Below, piece after piece: positions 43,708-52,989 of a stretch of 64,000 nucleotides of DNA. The stretch is from Allokutzneria sp. A3M-2-11 16 (GTDB taxonomy: Bacteria > Actinomycetota > Actinomycetes > Mycobacteriales > Pseudonocardiaceae). Under the pieces are notes generated by a model. The model had not been told where the DNA came from. It saw only the letters and a program-made list of their open reading frames with translations, and searched no databases. Position 1 is the stretch's first letter; every line of letters starts with the position of its first letter. Location of the stretch: positions 310,001-374,000 of the forward strand of contig NZ_JANAVO010000004.1 of the NCBI RefSeq assembly GCF_024213555.1. Reading direction: 5' to 3'. A program made the position numbers and the translations under genes.

Positions 43708-45426
43708 TTATGTCGCCAGCAGTTCCACCTGCTCGCGCAGCGCGGTGCTCAGCGCGTCGGCGAACGCGTGCATCTGGTCGGCCACCGGCTTCGGCGTGCT
43801 CAGGTACACGTTGAGCCGGTCGGGCAGCAGCACGTACGCGACGCCGATGCACTTGCTGCTGGTCGAGCCGAAGCCGAAGTACTGGATGTTCCGCGAGGGC
43901 GCCGAACTCGTGCTCAGGTAGTCCTCGCGCATGATCAGCCAGCCCGGCGACTCGTACAGCGCGATCGGCTCGGTGCCGCCCTTGCGCTTGTGGATCAGCT
44001 GCAACTCCCACAGGTGCTGCTCGGGCGCCTGCCCCGCTTGGCATTCCTTGGCGCGGGCCACGTGCTTGCCCGCCGCTTCCCGCAACGCCGCCCGCTTCGT
44101 CTCGGCGTCGCCGTCCTCCATCGCCGCCACGTAGCGCAGCATCTCCGGCGTGACCACGCGCATCGCCTCGGTGCGGCCGTTCTGGTACTGCCGCGTGGCG
44201 ATCGATTCGTACGTCGTGCCGGTCATTCCCTTGCTGCGCCGATGCGCGAGCTGATACCCCGCCTGCACGAAGCCGTCCGGCGAAACGCCCAGCTGCTTGA
44301 TCCTGCTCGTGCCGATGTCCTCGAACGACACCAAGGTGGTGGCGGTCGCGGCCCCGTAGTCCGCGAATGCCTTGCCCGCGGCCACAACGTCGTCCCGCAG
44401 CGCGTCATCGAGGGCGAACCGCACCGGCTCAACGGCAGGAATTCCTTGCGCCACAGCGCTTTCGGTGCCCGTCGTGGTTAGCAGCGCGTCGACGAACGCG
44501 AGGATCGTCGTGCCGTCGAGCAGGCAGTGCTCCACGTTGATCCCGGCCCGCCCGTCCGCGAAGACGATCAGCGACACCGCCTTGTCGAACCACCGGTTCG
44601 CACTGTCGCCGTGCAACAGGGCGTCGCACGCCGCGAGCGTGTCATCCGGGGTGTCGGATTCCAGGGACACGCAGAACAACGCCGACTCGACGGCCTCCAG
44701 TGCCTCGGCGTTGCCCAGGTCGAGCAACCGCGCCCGGCTGGCCGCCCACTCCGCCCTGGCCTTCGTGGTGAGGTGGCCGACCGCGACGTCCTCGGCCGCG
44801 TCCGCCTCCAGCACCGCGCGCAACCCGCCCGCGAGCTCGTCGAGGGTGTGCGGCTTGCCTTCCGCCCCAAGCACATCCATCCGGAAGATCTGCCCGTGGT
44901 GGAACACCACGATGTGCTTCGCCTGCACGGGCCCGCTCACCGTGTCCTGCTCGGCACCCGGAATCCTGGTGGTGGAGAACAGATAGCGGTGCTGCTCCAT
45001 CGACTGCGGCTGCCCGCGGAGCACGACCGGCGGGATCGTCTCGGCGTCCAGCGCCGCCTTGTACTCCAACGCCGAGGCGACCAGCGCGGCCGCCCGGTCG
45101 ACCTGGCCCAGCTCCGAGTCCTTGAACAGGAAGAAGAAGTTGGCGTTGAGCGCGATCCGGTCCCGCCGCCCCAGGTACCGCGACGGCCAGAACGTGTCCA
45201 GCCAGCTGCGCACCCCCGGGCTTTCGTTGTAGCGCACCAGGTCCGCCTGGAGCGCGTGCACGGTGTCCGAGGCCAGGAACGCCGCGACGGCCTTCTCCGT
45301 CTCGGCCAGCTCGTCCGCCGTGAGCAGCGGCGAGCACCACTCCAGGAACAGCTCGCAGCTTTCTTCCAGCGTGGGCAGGGGAACCCGCGGCAGCTTGTCC
45401 TCGTACTCGAAGGTCGTCACTGTCAT
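43708..45426 (-). CDS. Carnitine/choline-type O-acyltransferase
   Basis: A 572-residue enzyme of the choline/carnitine acyltransferase family, common in eukaryotes but rare in bacteria. Seen are the start YEDKLPRVPLPTLEES, typical of carnitine acetyltransferases, the catalytic His in INVEHCLLDGTTILAFVD at about residue 300, and FGFGSTSSKCIGVAYVL near the C-terminus. It moves an acyl group from acyl-CoA to a hydroxyl next to a quaternary ammonium in known members. Coupled by ATGA to a methyltransferase and preceded by a hydroxylase gene, suggesting a methylated, hydroxylated and then acylated small molecule. No signal peptide. Confidence 0.88.
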   Translation of the reverse strand: MTVTTFEYEDKLPRVPLPTLEESCELFLEWCSPLLTADELAETEKAVAAFLASDTVHALQADLVRYNESPGVRSWLDTFWPSRYLGRRDRIALNANFFFLFKDSELGQVDRAAALVASALEYKAALDAETIPPVVLRGQPQSMEQHRYLFSTTRIPGAEQDTVSGPVQAKHIVVFHHGQIFRMDVLGAEGKPHTLDELAGGLRAVLEADAAEDVAVGHLTTKARAEWAASRARLLDLGNAEALEAVESALFCVSLESDTPDDTLAACDALLHGDSANRWFDKAVSLIVFADGRAGINVEHCLLDGTTILAFVDALLTTTGTESAVAQGIPAVEPVRFALDDALRDDVVAAGKAFADYGAATATTLVSFEDIGTSRIKQLGVSPDGFVQAGYQLAHRRSKGMTGTTYESIATRQYQNGRTEAMRVVTPEMLRYVAAMEDGDAETKRAALREAAGKHVARAKECQAGQAPEQHLWELQLIHKRKGGTEPIALYESPGWLIMREDYLSTSSAPSRNIQYFGFGSTSSKCIGVAYVLLPDRLNVYLSTPKPVADQMHAFADALSTALREQVELLAT

Positions 45427-46235
45427 CCTTGTCCGATGGCCGAGGTCAGATCGACGATGGTCCGGGCCGACGCGGTCGGCCGGCACAGGTGCAGCTGAGC
45501 GTAGAGCCAGCCGGTGTCCTCCAACCCGCGTGGATCAACCCCGGCCGCACGCAGCGTATCCAGCACCTGATCTTGCTCTTCGGCCGAGACGAACCTCCGC
45601 TGCCGGAAGTACCTGTCCACCTTCACCGTGTCGTACCCGAGCTCGCGCAGGCTGTCCTCCACCGGCTCGAACGGCACCATCCGCAGCACGAAGTGCGCCA
45701 TCAACGGCTGGCTGATCTCAGCCACCTTGGAGATCGTGCTCGCGCCCACGTACCCGATGCAGCCCGTCGAGATCACCAGGTCCGTCCCGGCCAGCTGCTC
45801 CCGCTGCTCCTCGGTGAGGTCCTTGTTCTCCAGGTCCGCGCACACGGCGTCATCCAGAAACCCCGCCTGTACTGCGTAATCCAGCGCTGGCCGCGAACTG
45901 TCCAGCCCCACGATCCAGGCATTTCCCTGCTTCACACGCCGCTGACGATCACGTGCGGCCAAAGCACTCGTCGACCAGGCCGCCACGTCCGGATCGGCGT
46001 ACCGCTCGTACAGGTCCTCCATCGTCGCGCCGTGGTTCAGCAGCGCCGCGTTGATCCCGTACGAGCACCCGATGTCCACCACCCGCGCCTGCTTTTCGAT
46101 CAGCTCGGCGAAGTACGGCTTCGCCAGCTGCGGGATGTTGTACTCAAGCCCGCGCAACGTCGTGAAGTACGCACGCGGATCCGGCTGCGTGTAGATGTGG
46201 TCGAGGGTGACTTTCCCCGTGGCGTCGAATGCCAT
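45423..46235 (-). CDS. SAM-dependent methyltransferase
   Basis: Class I methyltransferase of 270 residues. The SAM site is VVDIGCSYGINAALL (motif I, about residue 51), with IVGLDSSRPALDYA (acidic loop after strand 2) and TDLVISTGCIGYVG (motif IV region). No substrate-specific signature is recognised; N-methylation of an amino acid or amine would fit the carnitine-type neighbour. GGGAGGACAC precedes ATG 46235. It is the middle gene of the operon, 10 bp after the oxygenase and overlapping the acyltransferase start. Confidence 0.88.
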   Translation of the reverse strand: MAFDATGKVTLDHIYTQPDPRAYFTTLRGLEYNIPQLAKPYFAELIEKQARVVDIGCSYGINAALLNHGATMEDLYERYADPDVAAWSTSALAARDRQRRVKQGNAWIVGLDSSRPALDYAVQAGFLDDAVCADLENKDLTEEQREQLAGTDLVISTGCIGYVGASTISKVAEISQPLMAHFVLRMVPFEPVEDSLRELGYDTVKVDRYFRQRRFVSAEEQDQVLDTLRAAGVDPRGLEDTGWLYAQLHLCRPTASARTIVDLTSAIGQG

Positions 46236-46245
46236 GTGTCCTCCC

Positions 46246-47091
46246 TCAGTCCAGCAGCTGGTCGCTTCGCACTGCCGCGGTCCGGTGCTCGGGCAGCACC
46301 CGGCCGAACAACTGCCTCGTCCGTTCCACGCTCCCGATCACCCCCGGCCGCTCGCTGTAGGCAAAAATCGCCGAGTGCCGCGCTCTTGCGCCACCGACCT
46401 GCGTCACCCGGTGCAACGCGTAACGCCCCTTGAACAACTGCAGATCTCCCGGCCTGAGGGTGAGACGCCGCACCAGGTCCGGCCGCTCTTCGTTCAACAC
46501 CCCTGCCACATCGGCGAAGTTCTCCGCCTCCGGCGTCCGGATGTTCGGGCAGTACTCGAAAACCCCGCCCTCGTCCGGCTCCTGCGTCAACATGCTGACC
46601 GTGTACTCGTTTGTGTCGAAGTGCCACGGGTGCGCCAGGCCCGGCTCAATCACGTTGAGGCACAACCCCGACAGCGGATCTGCCAGCTCGTGCACCACCG
46701 GCAACTCGAAGCAGGCCGCCACGAACTCTCGGAACGCCTCGCTCGTGTACAGCTTCTCGATCACGAAGTCCGCCGGGATGTGGTCGCGCGCGACAAACGC
46801 GTTGCCCTTCTTCATCGCGATGCGCCCCGGATGCCCTTCCGGCAACGGCGCGTCCACCGCGATGTTGTAGGCATTCACCACCTCGACCCGGTTGTACGCG
46901 CGGTCCGCGATTCCCGCGCACTCCGCTTGTAGCGCCTCCGGATCCCGTACGAAGCCTTCGAGCACGCAACACCCGTCTTGCTTCAGCTCCCGCTGCGCGT
47001 GCTCCACCACCTCGCGCCACGCCGCACTCCCCGGCTCCGCCAACGGGTAGCGCCCCACGTCCACCACGGTCCCGTGCTCACCCACGCGCAA
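46246..47091 (-). CDS. 2OG-Fe(II) dioxygenase
   Basis: A 281-residue non-heme iron oxygenase. Iron ligands appear as His157 and Asp159 (HPWHFDTNE) and His227 (YALHRVTQ), with an Arg some 10 residues on (ARARHSAIF) for 2-oxoglutarate. The intact Asp argues for a hydroxylase, not a halogenase (which would have Gly/Ala there). The overall length and layout recall free-amino-acid oxygenases of the BesD/HalD kind, but this is only impression. First gene of the operon; GTGATCAC (47111-47118) 20 bp upstream may be an operator. Confidence 0.85.
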   Translation of the reverse strand: MRVGEHGTVVDVGRYPLAEPGSAAWREVVEHAQRELKQDGCCVLEGFVRDPEALQAECAGIADRAYNRVEVVNAYNIAVDAPLPEGHPGRIAMKKGNAFVARDHIPADFVIEKLYTSEAFREFVAACFELPVVHELADPLSGLCLNVIEPGLAHPWHFDTNEYTVSMLTQEPDEGGVFEYCPNIRTPEAENFADVAGVLNEERPDLVRRLTLRPGDLQLFKGRYALHRVTQVGGARARHSAIFAYSERPGVIGSVERTRQLFGRVLPEHRTAAVRSDQLLD

Positions 47092-47248
47092 TCCCCTTCA
47101 CCTCTGGAAAGTGATCACCAAGTGAACTAGCACAGCCGCCACCACCACCCACATGCCTGTGACCGGCACCACCGCGTTCCCGAACCGATCCAGTCCCTCT
47201 GACTAGGCCACCCGGTCACACTTCCTAGCGCTCCGCTCCTCGGAGCCG

Positions 47249-47938
47249 CTATCGGCGGGGTTTACGGCTCCGGCCGCCCTTCGCAGTTCCGCGCGCCTTG
47301 CGCTGAGGCTGGGTCTTCTGCTTCGCAGGAGGCTGTGGCGGGCGCCCCCGCGTGCTGTTGACGGTCCGCCCGCGAACGATCCCGATCAGCTCTTCGATCA
47401 GCTCAGGACCCCCGTCCTGCAACCACGACAACCCCACGCCGGAGCCCGGAGCCTCGGTGAGCGGCCGATAAGTGAGGTCACGGCGATGGTGCAGGCGCGC
47501 GAGGGACTGCGGAACCACCAGCAACCCCAGTCCCGCTGCCGCCAGGCGAATGGCGTGCTCGGTCGTCTCAGGACGCTCCGGCGCGACGAGTCCGGGCGGA
47601 CGCTCCCAGTCCAGCGTGTCGTCGAGGGGGTGCAACACGACGCTCTCGGCCAGCTCCGCAGCCGAGACCTCCTCGGCCTCGGTCAGCGGGTGTTCCTTGG
47701 GCATCACGACCACGGTCGTCTCCGTGTAGAGCGGGATCGTGTGCATGCCCGTTCGGTCGGTGCACAACCGCAGCAGGACCGCGTCCGCCTCCCGTCGCCG
47801 TACCAGGTCCACGGCGTCCGCAGCGGAGACGTTCACCAGGGTCAGCGGGACCTCGGGCAGCCGCTCCTGCCAGATCCGCAGCCACTTCGTGGGGACCACC
47901 CCGGGCACATAGCCGAGCAGGAACTCCGAGCCAGTCAC
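47249..47938 (-). CDS. LysR-type substrate-binding domain protein without HTH
   Basis: A 229-residue protein that looks like the effector-binding half of a LysR regulator (GYVPGVVPTKWLRIWQERLP then LRRREADAVLLRL, VVMPKEHPL, LGLLVVPQSLARLH) with no DNA-binding helix-turn-helix at the N-terminus. The C-terminal 45 residues are basic and disordered (KQKTQPQRKARGTAKGGRSR) and might contact nucleic acid. It is divergent from a DUF5997 gene 57 bp away; this pair recurs in actinobacteria, from memory. Role unknown. Confidence 0.85.
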   Translation of the reverse strand: MTGSEFLLGYVPGVVPTKWLRIWQERLPEVPLTLVNVSAADAVDLVRRREADAVLLRLCTDRTGMHTIPLYTETTVVVMPKEHPLTEAEEVSAAELAESVVLHPLDDTLDWERPPGLVAPERPETTEHAIRLAAAGLGLLVVPQSLARLHHRRDLTYRPLTEAPGSGVGLSWLQDGGPELIEELIGIVRGRTVNSTRGRPPQPPAKQKTQPQRKARGTAKGGRSRKPRR

Positions 47939-47995
47939 CGGGTCAGGCTACCCGCTGTGATCAGGGCTTCCTCGGCCGCTGGATATCCTGGGGCC

Positions 47996-48379
47996 ATGAA
48001 GGCGCACAAGACTCCCCAGACGATGAAGCCGGCCACGGCCGCCAGGAAGCTGGAGGTGTACCTGGAGGCCACCCCCGCCGAGTTCCAGGAGGGTGTCGTC
48101 TCGCGCGACGAGCTCAACGCCCTCCAGGCCGACCCGCCGCAGTGGCTGCGCGACCTGCGCCGCAACGGCCCGCACCCCCGGCAGATCCTCGCGCTGAAGC
48201 TCGGCGTCTCGATCAGCGGTCTCGCCAGGGGCGGCATCACCGAGGCCCTCACCAGCGAGCAGGTCGAGGAGATCAAGGCCAGCAACCCCGACTGGCTGCA
48301 GCGCGAACGCGCCATCCAGGTCGAGTCCCTCAAGGAAGCCGCGCGCCTCAAGCAGCGCAAGAACGACCGGGCCCGCTAG
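47996..48379 (+). CDS. DUF5997 family protein
   Basis: A 127-residue basic helical protein. Residues 17-50 have LEVYLEATPAEFQEGVVSR, followed by DPPQWLRDLRRNGPHPRQIL and a helix-turn-helix-like LKLGVSISGLARGGI near residue 70. The C-terminus is a charged helix ending LKQRKNDRAR. It fits the actinobacterial DUF5997 family of unknown function. Divergent from the HTH-less LysR-type protein, with which it may form a functional pair (ligand sensor and DNA binder on separate chains; speculation). Confidence 0.82.
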   Translation: MKAHKTPQTMKPATAARKLEVYLEATPAEFQEGVVSRDELNALQADPPQWLRDLRRNGPHPRQILALKLGVSISGLARGGITEALTSEQVEEIKASNPDWLQRERAIQVESLKEAARLKQRKNDRAR

Positions 48380-48550
48380 CCGAAGCGATCACCCCTCCTC
48401 GCGTCCCGGTACCGATCGCGATTCGACATAGGCAGCTGCCAAAACCTGGTAGTCGGCGCCTTCGGGACCAGCAAACGTTGTTGCAGACTTGCTCCCGCCC
48501 GTGCCCAGCGCGGGGGAATGGAACCTCCGTCGTTTCCCAGGGAGCCAGAG

Positions 48551-50146
48551 GTGGCACGCAAGCGAGGGTTCTTCGCCGAGATGGCGTATCAGCGCGAACA
48601 AGCCGAGCGTCGCGAACGCCAGGAACGCGAACGAGCGGCCCGAGAGGCCGAACGCGCCGAAAGAGCACGGCAGCGCGCGGCGGCGCAGGCAAATCGCGAA
48701 ATGCAGGCAGCCTATGTACGAGCACAGCAAGAAGACGCCGCGGCGCGGACCGAGGCGACCCGTGCCCGGGTGGCGGAATTGGAAGGAGTCCTCACTTCGG
48801 GGGCGTCCTCCGCCCGTGCCGTGACCTTCGACCAGTTGCGCAAGCCGTTCGAAGCACGGCTGTTCAGCCCCGGGCGACTCATACAGCCAGCACAACCTCC
48901 GTACTGGCAGAACTACCAGCCTGCACCGCCATCCGCACTGAGCCGCCTGTTCTCCAAGACAAAGATCCACCAAGCGCAAGTCGAAGCACGGGCGCGCTTC
49001 GAGGCGGCGACAGAACGCTTCCAGCACGGCGAACGGCAGCGACTCGCGGCATTGGCTCAAGCTGAGGCGAAACACGCGAGCACCGAGCGCCAGCGACGCG
49101 GAGAAATCGACGAGCACAACAGGCGGGTCGACGAACTCGAACGCGGCGTGAGGGCGAAATCCGCGACGGCGGTCGAGGACTACTGCGAATTGCTGATCGA
49201 GTTGTCCCGCCTCCCGGAAGAACTCCCGATCGATGTCGAGGTCGCTTATCAACCGGATGCGCGAAAGCTGCTGGTGATCAGGGAGCTTCCCGACGTCGTG
49301 GTCATTCCCGGAGTGCGCGAGTTCAGCTACGTGCGCAGCCGAGATGAGACCGTCGAGAAACCCAGGCCGCAGAAGGAGATCCGGCAGCGCTACGCCGACC
49401 TGGTGGCGCAGCTGGTGCTGCGAACCATGCGCGACGCCTTCCAGATCCGCCCGGCCGCGATCATCGACGAGGTGGCCGTCAACGGGCATGTCTCCACTCG
49501 CAACAAGGCCACGGGCCGACCGGAGCGCCCCTGTCTCGTCAGCGTTTCCGCCACCCGCGCGCAGTTCGAGGACCTCGTGCTGACCGAGCTCGACCCCGCG
49601 GAGTGCCTGCGCCACCTCAGCGCACTGGTCTCCCCTCATCCGTGGGACCTGGAGGCGATCCGTCCGATCTTCGACCCCGACCTGTCAAAGTACCGGTTCG
49701 TCGACGCCCACGACGCGGCTGCGGGACTCGACTCCCGGCAGGTGCTGCTGGAGATGGCGCCCATCGAGTTCGAACACCTCGTCCGGCAGCTGTTCGAGGC
49801 CATGGGCATGAGGTCCTGGGTGACCCAGGCTTCCCGCGACGACGGTGTTGACGCCGTCGCGGTCAACGAAGACCCCATCATGGGTGGCGTCTGCGTGGTG
49901 CAAGCGAAGCGGTACAGCGGGATCGTGCCCGCCGACGCGGTCCGGGCGCTCGCCGGAGTCATGGATGACAAACGCGCCAGCCGAGGTGTCCTGGTCACCA
50001 CCTCGTGGTTCGGCAAAGCCACGCACGACTTCAGCGCCCGCCACGGCCGCATCCAGCTCATCGAAGGCCCACAGCTGAAACACCTCATCGCCGAACACCT
50101 CGGCAAGGACATCGTGATCGGCGAACTCAAACGCCGCACGAAGTAA
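48551..50146 (+). CDS. Coiled-coil Mrr-type restriction endonuclease
   Basis: A 531-residue protein. The first 60 residues are a highly charged coiled coil (QREQAERRERQERERAAREA), the middle is of unknown fold, and the C-terminal 120 residues form an Mrr-type PD-(D/E)xK nuclease: FEHLVRQLFEAMG, Asp434 (DDGVDAV) and Gln451-Ala-Lys453 (VVQAKRY). It likely cleaves foreign or modified DNA. GTG 48551 with GGGAG upstream is preferred; ATG 48518 is possible. It ends 17 bp before jetD, so it probably belongs to the defence operon. Confidence 0.85.
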   Translation: MARKRGFFAEMAYQREQAERRERQERERAAREAERAERARQRAAAQANREMQAAYVRAQQEDAAARTEATRARVAELEGVLTSGASSARAVTFDQLRKPFEARLFSPGRLIQPAQPPYWQNYQPAPPSALSRLFSKTKIHQAQVEARARFEAATERFQHGERQRLAALAQAEAKHASTERQRRGEIDEHNRRVDELERGVRAKSATAVEDYCELLIELSRLPEELPIDVEVAYQPDARKLLVIRELPDVVVIPGVREFSYVRSRDETVEKPRPQKEIRQRYADLVAQLVLRTMRDAFQIRPAAIIDEVAVNGHVSTRNKATGRPERPCLVSVSATRAQFEDLVLTELDPAECLRHLSALVSPHPWDLEAIRPIFDPDLSKYRFVDAHDAAAGLDSRQVLLEMAPIEFEHLVRQLFEAMGMRSWVTQASRDDGVDAVAVNEDPIMGGVCVVQAKRYSGIVPADAVRALAGVMDDKRASRGVLVTTSWFGKATHDFSARHGRIQLIEGPQLKHLIAEHLGKDIVIGELKRRTK

Positions 50147-50163
50147 CACCTGGGCCGCTCCCT

Positions 50164-51426
50164 ATGCTGGCGGACATCGTGGATCCCCTGCTGTCGCCTG
50201 CGCTCAAGCCGCTCTGGCAGGCCGTGCACGCGCGGCTCTCGACCGGCCGACCCGTCAGCCGGGTCCGGGTCGGCCCGCTCGGCCTCGACCAGCGCACCGC
50301 TCTCGCGGACCTGCTCGGCTCCGCGCGACTGCCCGGCGAGAAGGTCGACATCAGCCTGGAGCGGCTCGACGAAGTGCTCCTGGAGCGGACCGGCCGGGAC
50401 GCCAGGGATTTCGTCGTCCAGGTCATCGGACCGATCGGTGATCGCGCGGCCGAGCGACGCGAAGCCGCGGCCGACCGAGCCGAGCTGTGGGACTGGTTCA
50501 CCACCCACCCGGTCATCTCGGCACAGCCCGCGCTGGCGGAGTGGGCGGTGGGTGTTCGAAGGACGGGCCTCATCGACGGCTCGATCACTCGGACGAAGGA
50601 CGAACTCGGCAAGGTCCTGACCGTGCTCGCCGAACTGCCCGCAGCCGGGCGACCGCTACCCGCGTTCGCCGACGACGTGCTCAACGATCCCCACGCGCTC
50701 GACGACGGCACGCGCCGAGCGAACCTCGTTCTGAAAGCCCTCGTCGCCATCTACGACGTCCCGGCTCCGGTCGACGCGCCCGAGCGCCGCGCGTTGTGGG
50801 AGCGGGCCGGAATCGCTGATGACCAGCTCTCCTCGACCGCGCTCGCCGCGGGATTGCGACTGGCGGGCGACGACGTCGCCAGCGGCGTCCTCCGGCTCTG
50901 CGCCGACTCCGGCCTCGCGGCAGTGCTCACCTTGCAACAGCTCCGAGCCACTACCGCGTTCACCGGTGCCCCGTCCGAGGTGTGGGTGTTCGAGAACCCC
51001 AGCGTGCTCGCGGTGGCACTCGACCGGTTCGGAGTCCACTGCCCGCCGCTCGTCTGCACGTCGGGATGGCCGAGCAGTGCCGACATCCTCTTGCTCAACC
51101 GGTTGCGGGAAGCCGGCTCGGCGCTTCACTACCACGGCGACTTCGACGGCGAGGGGCTCCGCATCGCTGCCAACGTGATCGCACGGACCGGCGCGACCCC
51201 GTGGCGGATGAGCAGCGCCGACTACCTCGCCGCTGCCACCGATGGGCCTCCGGTCGGCCGGGTCACGCCAGTGCCGTGGGACCCGGACCTCGCCGGTCAC
51301 CTCGGCGAAGTCGGCCGTGCTGTCCCGGAGGAACGTCTGGCAATCGCCCTACTGGACGAGATCGTCCAGCAGCTGCCGAAGACGAACGGCGGCGAAGGAC
51401 CCGGAATCGTCGGCACCCTCCCGTAG
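50164..51426 (+). CDS. jetD: Wadjet JetD-type nuclease subunit (TIGR02679/DUF2399)
   Basis: A 420-residue protein of the TIGR02679 type. The C-terminal Toprim domain is intact: Glu277 (VWVFENPSVL) and Asp326-x-Asp328-x-Glu330 (HGDFDGEGL), the metal site that cleaves plasmid DNA in Wadjet. The N-terminal part (DUF3323-like) binds DNA or partners. ATG 50164 has a poor Shine-Dalgarno; GTG 50179 is an alternative. In this operon it comes first, whereas JetD is usually last. The nuclease, kleisin, KITE and SMC genes together make the system complete. Confidence 0.92.
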   Translation: MLADIVDPLLSPALKPLWQAVHARLSTGRPVSRVRVGPLGLDQRTALADLLGSARLPGEKVDISLERLDEVLLERTGRDARDFVVQVIGPIGDRAAERREAAADRAELWDWFTTHPVISAQPALAEWAVGVRRTGLIDGSITRTKDELGKVLTVLAELPAAGRPLPAFADDVLNDPHALDDGTRRANLVLKALVAIYDVPAPVDAPERRALWERAGIADDQLSSTALAAGLRLAGDDVASGVLRLCADSGLAAVLTLQQLRATTAFTGAPSEVWVFENPSVLAVALDRFGVHCPPLVCTSGWPSSADILLLNRLREAGSALHYHGDFDGEGLRIAANVIARTGATPWRMSSADYLAAATDGPPVGRVTPVPWDPDLAGHLGEVGRAVPEERLAIALLDEIVQQLPKTNGGEGPGIVGTLP

Positions 51427-51453
51427 CGTGGCCGGGGACCGCCGGAGGGAAGC

Positions 51454-52989
51454 ATGGGTCCGATCCGTGTCCCGCCCGAGATGTTCCGTTTCACCCGCGG
51501 AGACCGGGCCGGGCTGTACATCTCAGTCCTGCACGCCTTCGGCGAGGCGAACGAACGGCTCGAAACCGCGCTGAGCCTGCTCGACATCCGCGCCCGGCTG
51601 CGTTCGGTGGGCTGGCTGGAAGCCCTCGAAGACGACGAGCTCATCACCGCGCTGGCGCAGCTGCGTGACTGGAACCTCGTCGACGTCGTCCAGAACCACT
51701 CCGAGAACTACCGCACGGCGGACGAGTACGAGCGGCGCAATCTCCAGTACTCCCTTACCCGCCAAGGCGAAGCCGCCTTCGCAGGTGTCGTTCACGCCAT
51801 GGGCGTGCTCGCCGCGACCGGCGCGTTGCAGACGGCGGTGCTCGACGCGATCGCCGACCGGCTGGGCAGCTTGATCCAGGAACTGGAAACCGGGACCGAC
51901 CGGCGGATCTTCAGCACGCTCGTCGAACTCGAGGCCCATCTCGACGCCCTGCGCGGCAACACCAAGCAGTTCAACGGTGAGCTCCAGCGGCTCCTGCGCG
52001 CCGACGGCGCGAACGTCACCACGTTCCACGAGGTCAAAGCCAGCACTGTCGCCTACCTCCAAGAGTTCCTGACCAACTTGGAGCACCGGGCGCACACGAT
52101 CGCGGTGCGGGTCCAGCGGGTGGAGGAACACGGCGTCGGGCTGATGCAGCAGCGCGCGCTGGCCGGTGCGGACCTGCCGCGGCTCTCCGCGACGGAGCCG
52201 GGACCTGCCTGGCTGGAGCACCGGCGCGCGAAGTGGGAGGGCCTGCGCACCTGGTTCCTGCCGGTCGACGGCACACACCCTCGGGTCGAGCAGCTGCACG
52301 TCGTGGCACGCAAGGCGATCATCGCGTTGCTCCAGGTGCTCGACCGCATCACCGAGTCACGGCGGCGAGCCAGCAGTGCGGTCACCGACTTCCGCGAGCT
52401 CGCGAGGTGGTTCACCGTCGTTCCCGCGCACGACGACCTCCACCGCCTGTGGTCGACCGCCTTCGGACTCAGTTCCGCCCGCCACGCCCACCTGGCACAC
52501 CCCGACCCGGAGCTGATCAGCTCGTCGTCGTCCTGGTCCCATGCCCCACCGGTCGCCGTCTCCCCGCTGCTCAGGGCGAGCGGGCGGACCGAACGGTTCA
52601 GCCGCACGGGCAAGGTCCGCGAGGTCGCGGCGGTGCGCGCGGCCCGAGCCGAACAGGCGCGAGCCGAGCGGGCTGAGCTGGAAGCCGCGTGGGACATGCT
52701 CGACACGGATGGCCGAGTCCGGCTGTCCTCCTTCGGATCGCTGGACCACGGTGTGTTCGAGCGGTTGCTGGACCTGCTGGGCCGGGCGCTCAGCGCGACA
52801 CCCGGTCAAGGTGGCACCCGGCGGGGCACCACCTCCGACGGGCGGATCGAGATCCTGCTGCGGCCAACGCGCGATGGGGTGACCGCGACGCTCACCACTG
52901 CCCGCGGGCAGTTCCGCGGTCCCGACTACGACATCGAGATCCGGACCGCTGGACAGCGCTCACGGGATGCCTCGGTAGGCCGTCGATGA
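51454..52989 (+). CDS. jetA: Wadjet JetA-type kleisin subunit (TIGR02677/DUF2397)
   Basis: A 511-residue protein of the TIGR02677 type, the kleisin-like linker of type III Wadjet. It begins PPEMFRFTRGDRAGLYISVL and has a winged-helix region (EDDELITALAQLRDWNLVD), then long helices (RRRASSAVTDFRELARW) and a C-terminal domain ending near RGPDYDIEIRT. It bridges the SMC heads and carries JetB. GGAGGG lies 4-6 nt before the ATG. It follows jetD by 27 bp and overlaps jetB by 4 bp. Confidence 0.93.
   Translation: MGPIRVPPEMFRFTRGDRAGLYISVLHAFGEANERLETALSLLDIRARLRSVGWLEALEDDELITALAQLRDWNLVDVVQNHSENYRTADEYERRNLQYSLTRQGEAAFAGVVHAMGVLAATGALQTAVLDAIADRLGSLIQELETGTDRRIFSTLVELEAHLDALRGNTKQFNGELQRLLRADGANVTTFHEVKASTVAYLQEFLTNLEHRAHTIAVRVQRVEEHGVGLMQQRALAGADLPRLSATEPGPAWLEHRRAKWEGLRTWFLPVDGTHPRVEQLHVVARKAIIALLQVLDRITESRRRASSAVTDFRELARWFTVVPAHDDLHRLWSTAFGLSSARHAHLAHPDPELISSSSSWSHAPPVAVSPLLRASGRTERFSRTGKVREVAAVRAARAEQARAERAELEAAWDMLDTDGRVRLSSFGSLDHGVFERLLDLLGRALSATPGQGGTRRGTTSDGRIEILLRPTRDGVTATLTTARGQFRGPDYDIEIRTAGQRSRDASVGRR

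Noticed and set aside
43470-43814. Frame across palindromes 4 and 5
   Set aside because: The translation is generated by the repeats themselves and also appears at copy 3; it runs antisense into the acyltransferase gene.
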